Source: Chelatococcus sp. YT9 (GTDB taxonomy: Bacteria; Pseudomonadota; Alphaproteobacteria; Rhizobiales; Beijerinckiaceae). Taken from it: DNA of 64,000 bases. This document shows, piece after piece, positions 21,832-35,364 of this stretch. Position 1 is the first letter of the stretch. The number at the start of each line of letters is the position of its first letter. Both the position numbers and the translations under genes were made by a program. The stretch is from positions 2,426,501 to 2,490,500 of the forward strand of contig NZ_JAHBRW010000001.1 in NCBI RefSeq assembly GCF_018398315.1. Direction: 5' to 3'. The notes under the pieces are model-generated. The model did not search any database. It worked only from the letters and a program-made list of their open reading frames with translations, and was not told the origin of the DNA.

Positions 21832-21860
21832 AATATGATTGAGTTTCTGCCTTTTTGCAA
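21832..21860 (-). promoter_or_regulatory. Candidate promoter of the small RNA
   Basis: Minus strand: TTGCAA (21855-21860) and CATATT (21832-21837) are 17 nt apart and place the start near 21825. Immediately upstream lie interleaved repeats of TTGC/GCAA and GCAT (21855-21898), a plausible LysR-type binding region for LsrB/VtlR, which in Brucella directly activates abcR2. Confidence 0.5.
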
Positions 21861-22461
21861 TGCAACATGTGGCATGACTGCTATGCAGTTGCCGCATATT
21901 TAGTCGGTAAGTCTCCCTTATCCCGGCATAAGCTTGCCCTTCATGCGACGAGGCGCGCCGGAAAATGTAATTATTTTAGATCGTTACGGGATTCGGAGCG
22001 CGGCTGCGTCCGAGGGTAAGAAAGCGTTGACTCCGCTCAAAAAAATTTAACGAGGTTCTCTCTCGGAGCAGCGTTTAACGCTAAAACCAGTCCATATTAG
22101 ACGCAATTGGTATTTTGATACCGCGAATCGCTTGGGGAATATTCGATCTAGCGTCCATACGAGAGGTGCACATTCCGATTGTTGGGCTCGTCCCATTGTT
22201 TCGGTGAGGGTGCGAGGGATGCACCCACGTCTGCCCTCTGATGCATGGATCGATTGCGCGACGCAACCTGCTGATTTTTTAGGCATGTAGATGTGCCGGA
22301 CGAGCTGCTGCGTCTCGAAACGATCTAGGAGTCATCCGGCCCCGTCAGCGAGCACGGATTTGCCAAAACCACGGGTTGGTCAGGCACCCTCTTGGCTTCT
22401 GTCGTGTTCAAGGGTTCCCGCTCAGGGCCTGCCGCCGACGGCGTAATGACGCGGTATTTCG

Positions 22462-22495
22462 GATGCGAAACCGCAACAGTCTGCGGTTAGGCATC
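22462..22495 (-). terminator. Two-part hairpin after lsrB
   Basis: GATGC...GCATC (5 bp) and AACCGCA...TGCGGTT (7 bp) stack with a 2x2 internal loop and a 6-nt apical loop, about 20 bases beyond the lsrB stop. No T-run follows on the minus strand; it could terminate or stabilise the lsrB transcript. Confidence 0.5.
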
Positions 22496-22515
22496 CCGCC
22501 TGCAAAGCTGCTCGA

Positions 22516-23406
22516 TCAGTAGGTCCAGCGCTGGGCCTTGCTGATCAGGAAGTCGCGGAAAACCTGCACGCGCGCCACGTTCTTCATTTCCTCCGGAAAG
22601 ACGAGGTAGCTATCGAGGGATGGCATCTCGACGTCGGTCAGGATCTGCACGAGGCCGAGTCCGGGCTCGACGAGATAGTCGGGAAGAACGGCGATTCCGG
22701 AGCCCTTTTCCGTCGCCTTCTTGAGCGCGGTGATATTGTTGACCACGAGGTGATAAGCACGCGGATCCTTGACATCACGACCCGCCGTCGCGAGCCAGTG
22801 GGCGGCAAGGAGGTAATGCGGTATGGCGCCGCCGAATGTCAGGATGCGGTGACTGTCGAGATCGGCGAGCTTGTCCGGCTGGCCGAAGCGCTTGAGATAC
22901 TCCGTGGACGCATAGACGTGGAAATGCACGGTGAACAGCCGCCGCTGGATCAGATCCCCCTGCACCGGCTGGCGCAGACGGATAGCAACGTCGGCCTCGC
23001 GCATGGAGAGGTCGAGCTCTTCATCGGTCAGGATGAGTTCCACGCGCACGTCGGGGTAAAGGTCCAGGAATTCGCCGAGGCGCGGCGTCAGCCAATGCGA
23101 GCCGAGGCCCAGCGTCGTCGTGACGCGCAGATTGCCGGAGGGCCGTTCGCGGGATTCGGCGAGGCGGGCGCGGGTGGAATCCAGCCGCATGGTCATATCG
23201 CGCGCGGCACGGAATAGAAGCTCGCCCTGCTCGGTCAGGATGAGGCCGCGGGCATGGCGGTGAAACAGGGGTGCCTTCAGCTCTCGCTCTAGAGCGCTGA
23301 CCTGCCGGCTGACGGCAGACTGGCTGAGGCCGAGATCATCGCCGGCCCGGGTAAAGCTCCCCGCTTCGGCAACGGTATAGAAGATACGAACTTTGTCCCA
23401 ATCCAC
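22516..23406 (-). CDS. lsrB: LysR-family regulator LsrB/VtlR
   Basis: A 296-aa LysR regulator starting MDWDKVRIFYTVAEAGSFTR, with helix-turn-helix LGLSQSAVSRQVSALERELK and the motif FHRHARGLILTEQGELLFRAA. It closely resembles the LsrB/VtlR group of Rhizobiales, including the C-terminal EEMKNVARVQVFRDFLISKA. LsrB in Sinorhizobium controls oxidative-stress and envelope genes; VtlR in Brucella activates abcR2 and small DUF1127 genes. It follows trxB on the same strand by about 50 bases, as in Sinorhizobium, supporting both the name and a redox link. Confidence 0.92.
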   Translation of the reverse strand: MDWDKVRIFYTVAEAGSFTRAGDDLGLSQSAVSRQVSALERELKAPLFHRHARGLILTEQGELLFRAARDMTMRLDSTRARLAESRERPSGNLRVTTTLGLGSHWLTPRLGEFLDLYPDVRVELILTDEELDLSMREADVAIRLRQPVQGDLIQRRLFTVHFHVYASTEYLKRFGQPDKLADLDSHRILTFGGAIPHYLLAAHWLATAGRDVKDPRAYHLVVNNITALKKATEKGSGIAVLPDYLVEPGLGLVQILTDVEMPSLDSYLVFPEEMKNVARVQVFRDFLISKAQRWTY

Positions 23407-23457
23407 GGCCGCCCCCCGGGCGTTTCTTCGTTATCACTGTGATGTCATCGAGCGTGA

Positions 23458-25462
<2,005 letters not shown>

Positions 25463-25575
25463 GACAGGCTCCGGTTAGGCTGCGCATGGTCGGCTATCGC
25501 CCGACAGCCGCGCTTGTGTCAGTCTGCTCATCGGTCTACACAGCCTTCGCACCTGCGGGAAGGGATGGTTTCCCC

Positions 25576-26055
25576 TTGCGTTTCACTTTGGACGATACTG
25601 ACTGGAAAATCCTGGCGGAGTTGCAGTCCGAAGGACGCATAACGAACGTCGAGCTTGCTAAGCGCGCGGGTCTGTCCGCTCCTCCCTGCCTCAGGCGGGT
25701 GCGCGCACTCGAGGAAGCCGGGCTCATCAAGGGCTATCGCGCCATTCTTGACGAAAGACAGCTTGGCTACGAGGTGACCTGCTTTGCGATGGTCCATCTT
25801 GCAAGTCAGGCCGAGAACGATCTCGCCCAGTTTGAAGCGCGTATACGTGCCTGGCCGCTGGTGCGGGAGTGCTGGACCCTGTCCGGCGATATCGACTATC
25901 TCCTGAAATGTGTCGCGCCGGACCTCAAGTCCTTCCAATCCTTTGTTCTGGAACTGACCGGGTTGCCCAATGTGCGCAATGTGCGCACGGCCGTCACCCT
26001 TGATCAGGTCAAGGATGCGCCGATCATGCCTTTTCCGGACAAGGAAATGGTGTGA
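25576..26055 (+). CDS. Lrp/AsnC family transcriptional regulator
   Basis: A 159-aa regulator with an N-terminal winged helix (LDDTDWKILAELQSEGRITN, recognition helix LAKRAGLSAPPCLRRVRALEE) and a C-terminal RAM ligand-binding domain (GDIDYLLKCVAPDLKSFQSF). The TTG at 25576 is preferred: GGAAGGG is 11 bases upstream and the length matches the family, while ATG 25486 would add 30 residues of unlikely sequence. Regulated genes are unknown; it is divergent from the ELM1-type gene and may control it. Confidence 0.85.
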   Translation: MRFTLDDTDWKILAELQSEGRITNVELAKRAGLSAPPCLRRVRALEEAGLIKGYRAILDERQLGYEVTCFAMVHLASQAENDLAQFEARIRAWPLVRECWTLSGDIDYLLKCVAPDLKSFQSFVLELTGLPNVRNVRTAVTLDQVKDAPIMPFPDKEMV

Positions 26056-26059
26056 AGCG

Positions 26060-26590
26060 TCAGTTGTGGAAGTAGCTCTTCACCCACCGGGCGAAGTTCT
26101 TGGACAGGCTCACAAGCCGCAACTGATCAATATTCGGCAGGTACCAGGCGCCAGCTTCCTCTGCCGGCAAGGCGAGGAGAATGTGTTGCTTGGCGAGGGT
26201 CTCGCCCGTGGATGAGATAACGAAAGCATCGCCTTCGAGATAGTCGTTCGAGCTGCCGCCATCCATGGGCAGATCACCGCCGTCGCCCCCAACATAGCTC
26301 GTCAGCGTCACGCCGGTGATGACGACCTGCAACGTCGCGCCGTTCTTGGCGGTCGTTCGCCGATCCGCGAACTCCTTGGTGAGTTGGGCGGTCGTAGCCT
26401 GCTGGATGATGGCCGCCCACTCGGGCAGCCCCTTGGCCTGCAACGCGGAGACATTCACGTCGATGGTGGAATATTGCAACGTCGCGGCGACATTGGCAGG
26501 AAGGCTGACGTCACCTTTCGACACGCAAGCTGCCAGAGCGAGGGCTGCCAGTATGCCGGCGGCGGCGGTGCGACGTGATACGCTACCCAT
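26060..26590 (-). CDS. Putative lipoprotein of unknown function
   Basis: A 176-aa protein with a lipoprotein signal peptide (RRTAAAGILAALALAACVSK; lipobox LAAC, Cys near residue 22). The mature part has features such as TIDVNVSALQAKGLPEWAAI, QVVITGVTLTSYVGG and NIDQLRLVSLSKNFARWVKS. I do not recognise a named family. It converges with the Lrp gene and precedes greA's end on the same strand. Confidence 0.75.
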   Translation of the reverse strand: MGSVSRRTAAAGILAALALAACVSKGDVSLPANVAATLQYSTIDVNVSALQAKGLPEWAAIIQQATTAQLTKEFADRRTTAKNGATLQVVITGVTLTSYVGGDGGDLPMDGGSSNDYLEGDAFVISSTGETLAKQHILLALPAEEAGAWYLPNIDQLRLVSLSKNFARWVKSYFHN

Positions 26591-26680
26591 GACGATCCCT
26601 CCTGCTCACTCATTCAACGCGAAGTCCAGGCTCGCGGTTCGCTTCAGCGCAGAACCGTTCACTCTGTGGCGCACGAGGCG

Positions 26681-27154
26681 CTAGATGAAGGCGACTTTGA
26701 CGATCTCGTAGGACTTGCCACCGCCGGGCGTATTGACCTCGACCGTGTCGCCCACGGATTTGCCGATGAGCGCGCGAGCAACAGGGGACGTGATCGACAT
26801 CTTGCCGCGGCGCACGTCTGCCTCGGGCTCACCCACGATCTGATAGACCCGCTCTTCCTCGGTGTCCTCATCGACGAGCGTGACCGTCGCGCCGAACTTC
26901 ACGCTCTCGCCGTCGAGCTTGCTGACATCGATGATATCAGCGCGAGAAATCAGGCCTTCGAGCTCCTGGACGCGGCCTTCGTTGAGCCCCTGGGCTTCCT
27001 TGGCCGCATGATACTCGGCATTCTCAGACAGATCGCCCAACGCGCGCGCTTCTGCGATCGCCTGGATGATGCGCGGGCGCTCTTCCTGCTGGCGCTGCTT
27101 GAGCTCCGCCTCCAGTGCAGCGTAGCCCGCCGCGGTCATCGGGATCTTCTCCAT
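26681..27154 (-). CDS. greA: Transcription elongation factor GreA
   Basis: A 157-aa GreA, which rescues backtracked RNA polymerase by stimulating transcript cleavage. The N-terminal coiled coil ([20 protein letters not shown], with acidic tip around [14 protein letters not shown]) and C-terminal FKBP-like domain ([20 protein letters not shown]) are intact. The ATG at 27154 has GAAGGA at good spacing. It lies downstream of carB on the same strand. Confidence 0.96.
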   Translation of the reverse strand: MEKIPMTAAGYAALEAELKQRQQEERPRIIQAIAEARALGDLSENAEYHAAKEAQGLNEGRVQELEGLISRADIIDVSKLDGESVKFGATVTLVDEDTEEERVYQIVGEPEADVRRGKMSITSPVARALIGKSVGDTVEVNTPGGGKSYEIVKVAFI

Positions 27155-27304
27155 TCGTCCTTCTCTCGCAATACAACGTCGCCCCCCGGCCGTCCCCACC
27201 GCTTGCGTGGGGTGGTCCGAACCCGGGGTTCCAGGTCGGGATATTAGGCTACCGGGGATGCGACGGGATTAATGAAAACTCTGTTTGCCGCGATTGGCGG
27301 TCGG

Positions 27305-30637
<3,333 letters not shown>

Positions 30638-31079
30638 GGTCGTCCGGTATTGTCCTGGCTCGTGAACCCGTGCTGTCGCGAGGCCTGGAAGAGGTCAGGC
30701 GACAGCATGAGCGCTTCTTATATCTGAGTGTGCGGCTCAACGCGAAGAACGGTTGCCCGTCGTCCGTAGGGCCTACACCCGGCGTGGCAGCGCGATCCGC
30801 CTCCGCACATCCCGGGACACGTTTGGCCAGGATGAGCGCGCGGACCGCAAAGTTCGAGAATAACGTCGGCTGAAGCTGTCGTTTACACGGGCTCGCGCGG
30901 CAAAGGAAGCCCTAAAGGCGTCTGGTGATGCATCGCACACATGCATTGGTAATCCTCGGCGGTTCTTACGTGCGCTTGACGGGAAAGGCGATTGGCAAAG
31001 CGGTAGCCGAGGCGATATGGCAAGGTTACGCGCCATGTGCCGTGATGACTGGGCTGAAGGTGCGCGCCGAAGAGACCTC
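30638..31079. other. Divergent intergenic region, carB / GtrA-like gene
   Basis: About 440 bases between divergent genes with no convincing frame on either strand. It should contain the carB promoter and leader. I see no obvious riboswitch, PUR-like repeat or terminator in it. Confidence 0.5.
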
Positions 31080-31502
31080 ATGAGCGATCGTCCGTCCTTC
31101 ATCGCCCGTCACGCTGCCGATCTCTCCCGCCAGGTCGGGAGCTTCGTCGTTGTCGGCCTTCTTGCCGCGGTCGCGCATTTCGGCACCCTGATCGGCCTGG
31201 TCGAGCATTTCGGACTGCCACCGGTGCCCGCCACGCTCATCGGCTTCATCGCCGGGGGCATCGTGTCCTACATTCTCAACCGCAGCATGACCTTCGCGAG
31301 TAGGCGCCCCCATCGCGAGGCGAGCTGGCGTTTCGCCGTCGTGGCGAGCGGCGGTTTCGGGCTCACCTTCGCGCTGATGTATGTCTTCATCCATCAGTTC
31401 GCGTTGCCTTATCTGCCGGCGCAGGTCGTGACGACCGGCATCGTGCTTGTCTGGAATTTCCTCGGCAACAAACTCTGGACTTTCGGGGCCGGGCCGGTGT
31501 GA
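31080..31502 (+). CDS. GtrA family membrane protein
   Basis: A 140-aa protein with four transmembrane helices of the GtrA family (FVVVGLLAAVAHFGTLIGLV, IAGGIVSYILNRSMTFAS, TFALMYVFIHQF, VLVWNFLGNKLWTFG). GtrA-type flippases move lipid-linked sugars across the inner membrane. ATG 31080 has GAAGAG upstream. It converges with a methyltransferase gene; the sugar and pathway are unknown. Confidence 0.88.
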   Translation: MSDRPSFIARHAADLSRQVGSFVVVGLLAAVAHFGTLIGLVEHFGLPPVPATLIGFIAGGIVSYILNRSMTFASRRPHREASWRFAVVASGGFGLTFALMYVFIHQFALPYLPAQVVTTGIVLVWNFLGNKLWTFGAGPV

Positions 31503-31656
31503 GGGGCGTCGCAGCCGTCGGGTGGGAGCCACCTGAAGCTGGTCCGACGGAAATCTCGGCTGGCCAGGGTCGCATTGTCTCCAGCGCGCAACCCCACCCG
31601 ACCTCGGTGACGCAAGGTCGCCCTCCCCCCACGGGAGGAGATCAGCGCCCCGCGTC

Positions 31657-32394
31657 TCACCCTGCTACAGCCGTCGCTACTCGCGCTGCCGCGGCCGCTG
31701 CTGCCGGGTTCGGCTCGGCGATAATCAGCATGCGATCCTGGTTGTGGCCGATATTCGGGCGTTGCCGTCGGGCGGAAAAGCCTGCGGCGGCAAGCGCCGC
31801 GATGATCTCGCCCTCGCTGTAATGGGTCAGACCGAGCTGCCCGCGCAGCTTCCGGTAGTCCGACAAGGCGGTGCGGACCAGCCCCAGACAGGCGGCGCCC
31901 AGAAATCCGCCAGTCCATCCGAAGCCAAGCAGCGCCTTCACGTCAGTCAGCGGGCTCACACCGGGTTGCAGAATATCGGCCAGCACGAGGCGACCATTCG
32001 GCGCCAACTTGTCACGCAATGTGGCGAAGACTGACGCTGCCTCATCCTTCTTCAAATACTGCAGGACCGAGTTGATGATCACCAGATCGAACGAACCGGC
32101 GGGTAGCACGGCGATATCCTCGGGAGAAGCGACATGGATGTTCGTGCTGGCGGCGAAGCGCTCGCTGAGCTTATCGCGGACCCGAGGGGCGGCGTCGACG
32201 AGAGTGAGTGTCCGGCATTGTGCCGCGATCGTGGCCGCTGCAAGGGCTTCTCCGCAGCCGTAATCGAGCACGCGCGCCTCGCGGGACGGCAGAAGTTTGA
32301 TGATGTCCCGCGCGATCAGGCGATAGTGCAGAAGCTTGTGGCGCTCATTGACATAGATCGGCGTATCGGAATTCCAGAAATCGGTCCAGGTCAT
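31657..32394 (-). CDS. Class I SAM-dependent methyltransferase
   Basis: A 245-aa methyltransferase. Motif I is ARVLDYGCGEALAAATIA, followed by the acidic loop LTLVDAAPRVRDKL, motif IV SFDLVIINSVLQYL and LAPNGRLVLADILQP. The N-terminus (MTWTDFWNSDTPIYVNERHK) resembles enzymes acting on small or sugar substrates. ATG 32394 fits the family better than the upstream in-frame start. It follows the cupin gene by about 40 bases and may share a transcript with it and carA. Confidence 0.85.
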   Translation of the reverse strand: MTWTDFWNSDTPIYVNERHKLLHYRLIARDIIKLLPSREARVLDYGCGEALAAATIAAQCRTLTLVDAAPRVRDKLSERFAASTNIHVASPEDIAVLPAGSFDLVIINSVLQYLKKDEAASVFATLRDKLAPNGRLVLADILQPGVSPLTDVKALLGFGWTGGFLGAACLGLVRTALSDYRKLRGQLGLTHYSEGEIIAALAAAGFSARRQRPNIGHNQDRMLIIAEPNPAAAAAAARVATAVAG

Positions 32395-32433
32395 GAGCTT
32401 GCACCCGCGATTAGCGGCAAGCACTGTGGCCCG

Positions 32434-32949
32434 TCACCATGCATCGAGCAAGCCGCCTTTTGTGCCCGTCAACGGGTCTGTTCCCGGCTTTGGCACCTTG
32501 GCGATTCGCGTGCGGGCGGCCTCATAGGCGGCGGGGTCGGCTTTGATCAGGTCGTAGCCGCAACCAGGCGGATAGGCGCCGACGACGAGGAAGTCCTCGG
32601 ACGCTTCGATGCACATGTGCCCAACACCGGCGGGAATGACGACGACATCGCCCGCATTCACGTCGAAATCCTGGCCGTTCTCCCCACCGAACCTCACACG
32701 GCCGTGCCCCTGCGCAATGCCGAGCACTTCGTGGGTGAGGGAATGATAGTGATGATAGGGGAAAATCCCGTTCCGCCAGCTATCCGTCCAGCCGTTGCCG
32801 GTGAAAAGATCTTCGAGCCTGCCGGCCGGATCATCGAGATCAAGACGAGCGGCCTTCCGATAAAGGAGGAGCGGCAACCCGTTATTCGGAACCCGGCCAT
32901 CACCGCTGAAGGTGAAGCTTTGCGGCTCGGTTGCTGGATCGTGTCCCAT
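32434..32949 (-). CDS. Cupin-domain protein
   Basis: A 171-aa single-domain cupin. Metal-binding cupin motif 1 is seen as HHYHSLTHEVLGIAQGHGRV and motif 2 as VIPAGVGHMCIEA. It resembles YjlB-type cupins; function unknown. ATG 32949 follows GGGGAG. The frame is open much further upstream (to 33690), but that part is the antisense shadow of carA. Confidence 0.85.
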   Translation of the reverse strand: MGHDPATEPQSFTFSGDGRVPNNGLPLLLYRKAARLDLDDPAGRLEDLFTGNGWTDSWRNGIFPYHHYHSLTHEVLGIAQGHGRVRFGGENGQDFDVNAGDVVVIPAGVGHMCIEASEDFLVVGAYPPGCGYDLIKADPAAYEAARTRIAKVPKPGTDPLTGTKGGLLDAW

Positions 32950-33047
32950 GGCGGCGGCTCCCCGATTGTCCTTCCCGATGGAACCGGACGAAGCATCCGG
33001 CTCGGGAACAACGAAGAACGCCGCCGTTGGTTCAGGATGGGCGTCGT

Positions 33048-34286
33048 CTAAGTCTGCCTGGCCTTCTTCTCGCTCTCGATGAGCGCGACGAAGCGATCGA
33101 ACAGGTAGTGGCTGTCCTGTGGACCGGGCGAAGCCTCGGGATGGTGCTGCACCGAGAAGGCCGGACGGTCCGTCAAGGCGATGCCGCAGTTCGAGCCGTC
33201 GAACAGCGATACATGGGTCTCCACCGCGTTGGCCGGCAGGCTGTCGCGATCCACCGCGAAGCCGTGGTTCATCGAGACGATCTCGACCTTGCCGGTCGTC
33301 TCGTCCTTCACGGGGTGGTTCGCGCCATGATGGCCCTGGTGCATCTTGGCGGTCTTGGCGCCGATGGCGAGCCCGAGCATCTGGTGGCCGAGGCAGATGC
33401 CGAAGGTCGGCAGCTTCTCGTCGAGGATCCTGCGGATTACGGGGACCGAATACTGGCCCGTCGCGGCCGGATCGCCGGGGCCGTTGGCGAGGAACACGCC
33501 ATCCGGGTTCAGCGCAAGGATGTCCTCGGCGGAGGCCGTCGCCGGCATGACCGTCACCTTGCAGTCGCGCTCGGCGAGGAGACGCAGAATGTTGCGTTTC
33601 ACGCCGTAGTCGATCGCGACGACATGGTACTTGGCCTCGCCTTCGCGGCGGCCATAGCCGTTGTCCAGCGTCCAGGGCGTCTCGTCCCACTCGTAACGCT
33701 GGGTGGTGCCGACCAGCGGCACCAGATCGAGCCCGTCCATGGAAGGCACTGCGGCGGCCTTCGCCTTGAGGGCGTCGATGTCGAAATTGCCGTCGGGATC
33801 ATGGGCTATGATGGCATTTGGCATGCCCTTATCGCGGATGAACGCGGTCAGCGCCCGGGTGTCGATTCCGGAAAGGCCAACGATGCCGCGCGCCTTCAGC
33901 CACTGGTCGAGATGACGGCTCGCGCGCCAATTGGCGGGTGAGGTCACGTCCGCATGGACGACGACCCCGCGCACTCCCGAAGAGGCGGCCATGTTGACCG
34001 TCTCGATGTCCTCATCGTTGACGCCGACATTGCCGATATGCGGGAAGGTAAAAGTGATGATCTGGCCGGCGTAGGAGGGATCCGTGAGAATTTCCTGATA
34101 GCCGGTCATGGCTGTGTTGAAGCAGACCTCGCCAGGTGCCTCGCCCGTGGCCCCTAGCCCGAAGCCTTCCAGTACCGTGCCATCCGCCAGCACCAGCAGC
34201 GCGGTCGAGCGCGGCTCGGTCCAGCCGGCAACGGATTGCGCGCCGGAGTGGAGGCCGCGGTCAGCATCGTCTTGCAGCGTCGCCAT
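33048..34286 (-). CDS. carA: Carbamoyl-phosphate synthase small subunit
   Basis: A 412-aa glutamine-hydrolysing subunit that passes ammonia to CarB. The N-terminal domain contains GEVCFNTAMTGYQEILTDPS; the C-terminal class I glutamine amidotransferase has its nucleophile in FGICLGHQMLGLAIG and the His-Glu pair in VQHHPEASPGPQDS. ATG 34286 matches family starts. It is divergent from the YqeY gene and heads a possible transcript with the cupin and methyltransferase genes. Confidence 0.96.
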   Translation of the reverse strand: MATLQDDADRGLHSGAQSVAGWTEPRSTALLVLADGTVLEGFGLGATGEAPGEVCFNTAMTGYQEILTDPSYAGQIITFTFPHIGNVGVNDEDIETVNMAASSGVRGVVVHADVTSPANWRASRHLDQWLKARGIVGLSGIDTRALTAFIRDKGMPNAIIAHDPDGNFDIDALKAKAAAVPSMDGLDLVPLVGTTQRYEWDETPWTLDNGYGRREGEAKYHVVAIDYGVKRNILRLLAERDCKVTVMPATASAEDILALNPDGVFLANGPGDPAATGQYSVPVIRRILDEKLPTFGICLGHQMLGLAIGAKTAKMHQGHHGANHPVKDETTGKVEIVSMNHGFAVDRDSLPANAVETHVSLFDGSNCGIALTDRPAFSVQHHPEASPGPQDSHYLFDRFVALIESEKKARQT

Positions 34287-34466
34287 GTTCCGTTTAAGCC
34301 CTCGATCAGCCCGGCGTGCGGGCATGGAAAAGGCGGGCCAAAAAGCCCGAAGGCCGCCCGCGCGTCACATTTGTCGTCGTTTAATGAACGAACGACATAC
34401 ACGTCAACGCTCCATTCGTCACGCCCTGTGTAAGCTGCGAATGGAGAAACAAAGGATGCCCTGGCG

Positions 34467-34931
34467 ATGTCCACTTTGCGCGAAAGCTTCACCGCGGCCA
34501 TGAAAGACGCCATGAAGGCAGGCGACAAGACCCGCTTGTCGGCGGTGCGCCTGATCCAGGCCAAGCTGAAGGACAAGGACATCGAGGCACGCGGGGCGGG
34601 GAAGGGCACCGCCAGCGACGATGAGATCCTCTCCATGCTCCAGAAGGAGATCAAGCAGCGCCAGGAATCGGCCGCCATCTACAGCGAGGCCGGCCGCACG
34701 GAGCTTGCCGACCAGGAGAATGCAGAAATCGCCGTGATCTCCTCCTTCCTCCCGAAGCAACTCGACGAGGCCGAGGTCGCCGCTGCCATTGATGCGGCCG
34801 TTGCCCAGACAGGTGCAGCCAGCATCAAGGACATGGGCAAGGTCGTCGCGCATCTCAAGGGCGCCTATGCCGGCCGCATGGATTTCGCCAAGGCGAGTGC
34901 CGCGGTGAAGGCCAAGCTGTCGGGCGCCTGA
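34467..34931 (+). CDS. GatB/YqeY domain protein
   Basis: A 154-aa YqeY-family protein, related to the tRNA-binding tail of the amidotransferase subunit GatB (MKDAMKAGDKTRLSAVRLIQ, SSFLPKQLDEAEVAAAIDAA, SIKDMGKVVAHLKGAYAGRM). Free-standing YqeY proteins are common near dnaG and rpoD in alphaproteobacteria, as here, but their function is unclear; tRNA binding is an inference. Confidence 0.92.
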   Translation: MSTLRESFTAAMKDAMKAGDKTRLSAVRLIQAKLKDKDIEARGAGKGTASDDEILSMLQKEIKQRQESAAIYSEAGRTELADQENAEIAVISSFLPKQLDEAEVAAAIDAAVAQTGAASIKDMGKVVAHLKGAYAGRMDFAKASAAVKAKLSGA

Positions 34932-34965
34932 GGCGCTTCTTGCCCGTCATGCTCGACAGCGGGTG

Positions 34966-35078
34966 TCATCCTCGGTGGCAGCGCCGGGAAGAGGGTCCAT
35001 GAACGCCGGTTATGATCAGTGAGGATCGACAGCGTTCGTAGACCCCCCGACCGGCTTCGCCGATCGCCGGGGATGACG
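34966..35078. repeat. Short intergenic repeat-like element with terminal inverted repeats
   Basis: GTCATCC (34966) and GGATGAC (ending 35078) bound a 113-bp segment with inner GCCGG/CCGGC palindromes around 35050. Its shape is like the small dispersed elements found between genes in many Hyphomicrobiales genomes. Copy number cannot be tested here. Confidence 0.45.
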
Positions 35079-35170
35079 CACGACGGTTGCCACCGCTTAC
35101 CTCTCCATGGTCGGCAGCGGTCGCGCTGCAGGCGCGCGTGAGGTGGGAACGCCCGCCAGCAAACCATCAA

Positions 35171-35206
35171 CCCTCACCCGCCCCTCTCCCCGCAGGAGAG
35201 AGGGAG
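35171..35206. repeat. REP-like palindrome upstream of dnaG
   Basis: A C-rich strand (CCCTCACCC then CTCTCC) faces GGAGAGAGGG around a CCGCA loop, typical of REP-like intergenic elements. It is one of two repeat-like sequences filling the 430-base gap before dnaG; the remainder of the gap shows nothing recognisable. Confidence 0.4.
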
Positions 35207-35364
35207 AACGCGAGTGTGGGCACGATGGCTCCTGTGGACGGGCGGGATAAGCCGCTCAACAGGGGATAACTTTCCCGCGCCTTGATCGCGTCTTCCCTAC
35301 GTAAGAGCGTCGCGATGCCGCCGCCCTTGCTTTGGCCGCGGTCGGGGACCATCCTTCGGTGATC

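Larger units (their letters stand above)
21597..22515. other. Long intergenic region between msrP and lsrB
   Basis: About 920 bases with no credible protein gene; the one short minus-strand frame (22047-22286) has no ribosome-binding site or family signal. The left third holds a probable small RNA (21690-21825), the middle is AT-richer than the surroundings, and a strong hairpin follows lsrB at 22462-22495. Confidence 0.7.

Noticed and set aside
22020-22110. Second, tandem AbcR-like RNA
   Set aside because: A T-run and a 4-bp stem are present on the minus strand, but there is no anti-Shine-Dalgarno loop, good promoter or strong terminator stem.
22047-22286. Small minus-strand protein in the msrP-lsrB gap
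   Set aside because: No ribosome-binding site, unusual composition and no hydrophobic or domain pattern.
32950-33690. N-terminal extension of the cupin gene by 247 residues
   Set aside because: The extension is carA read in another frame; the real cupin starts at 32949 after GGGGAG.
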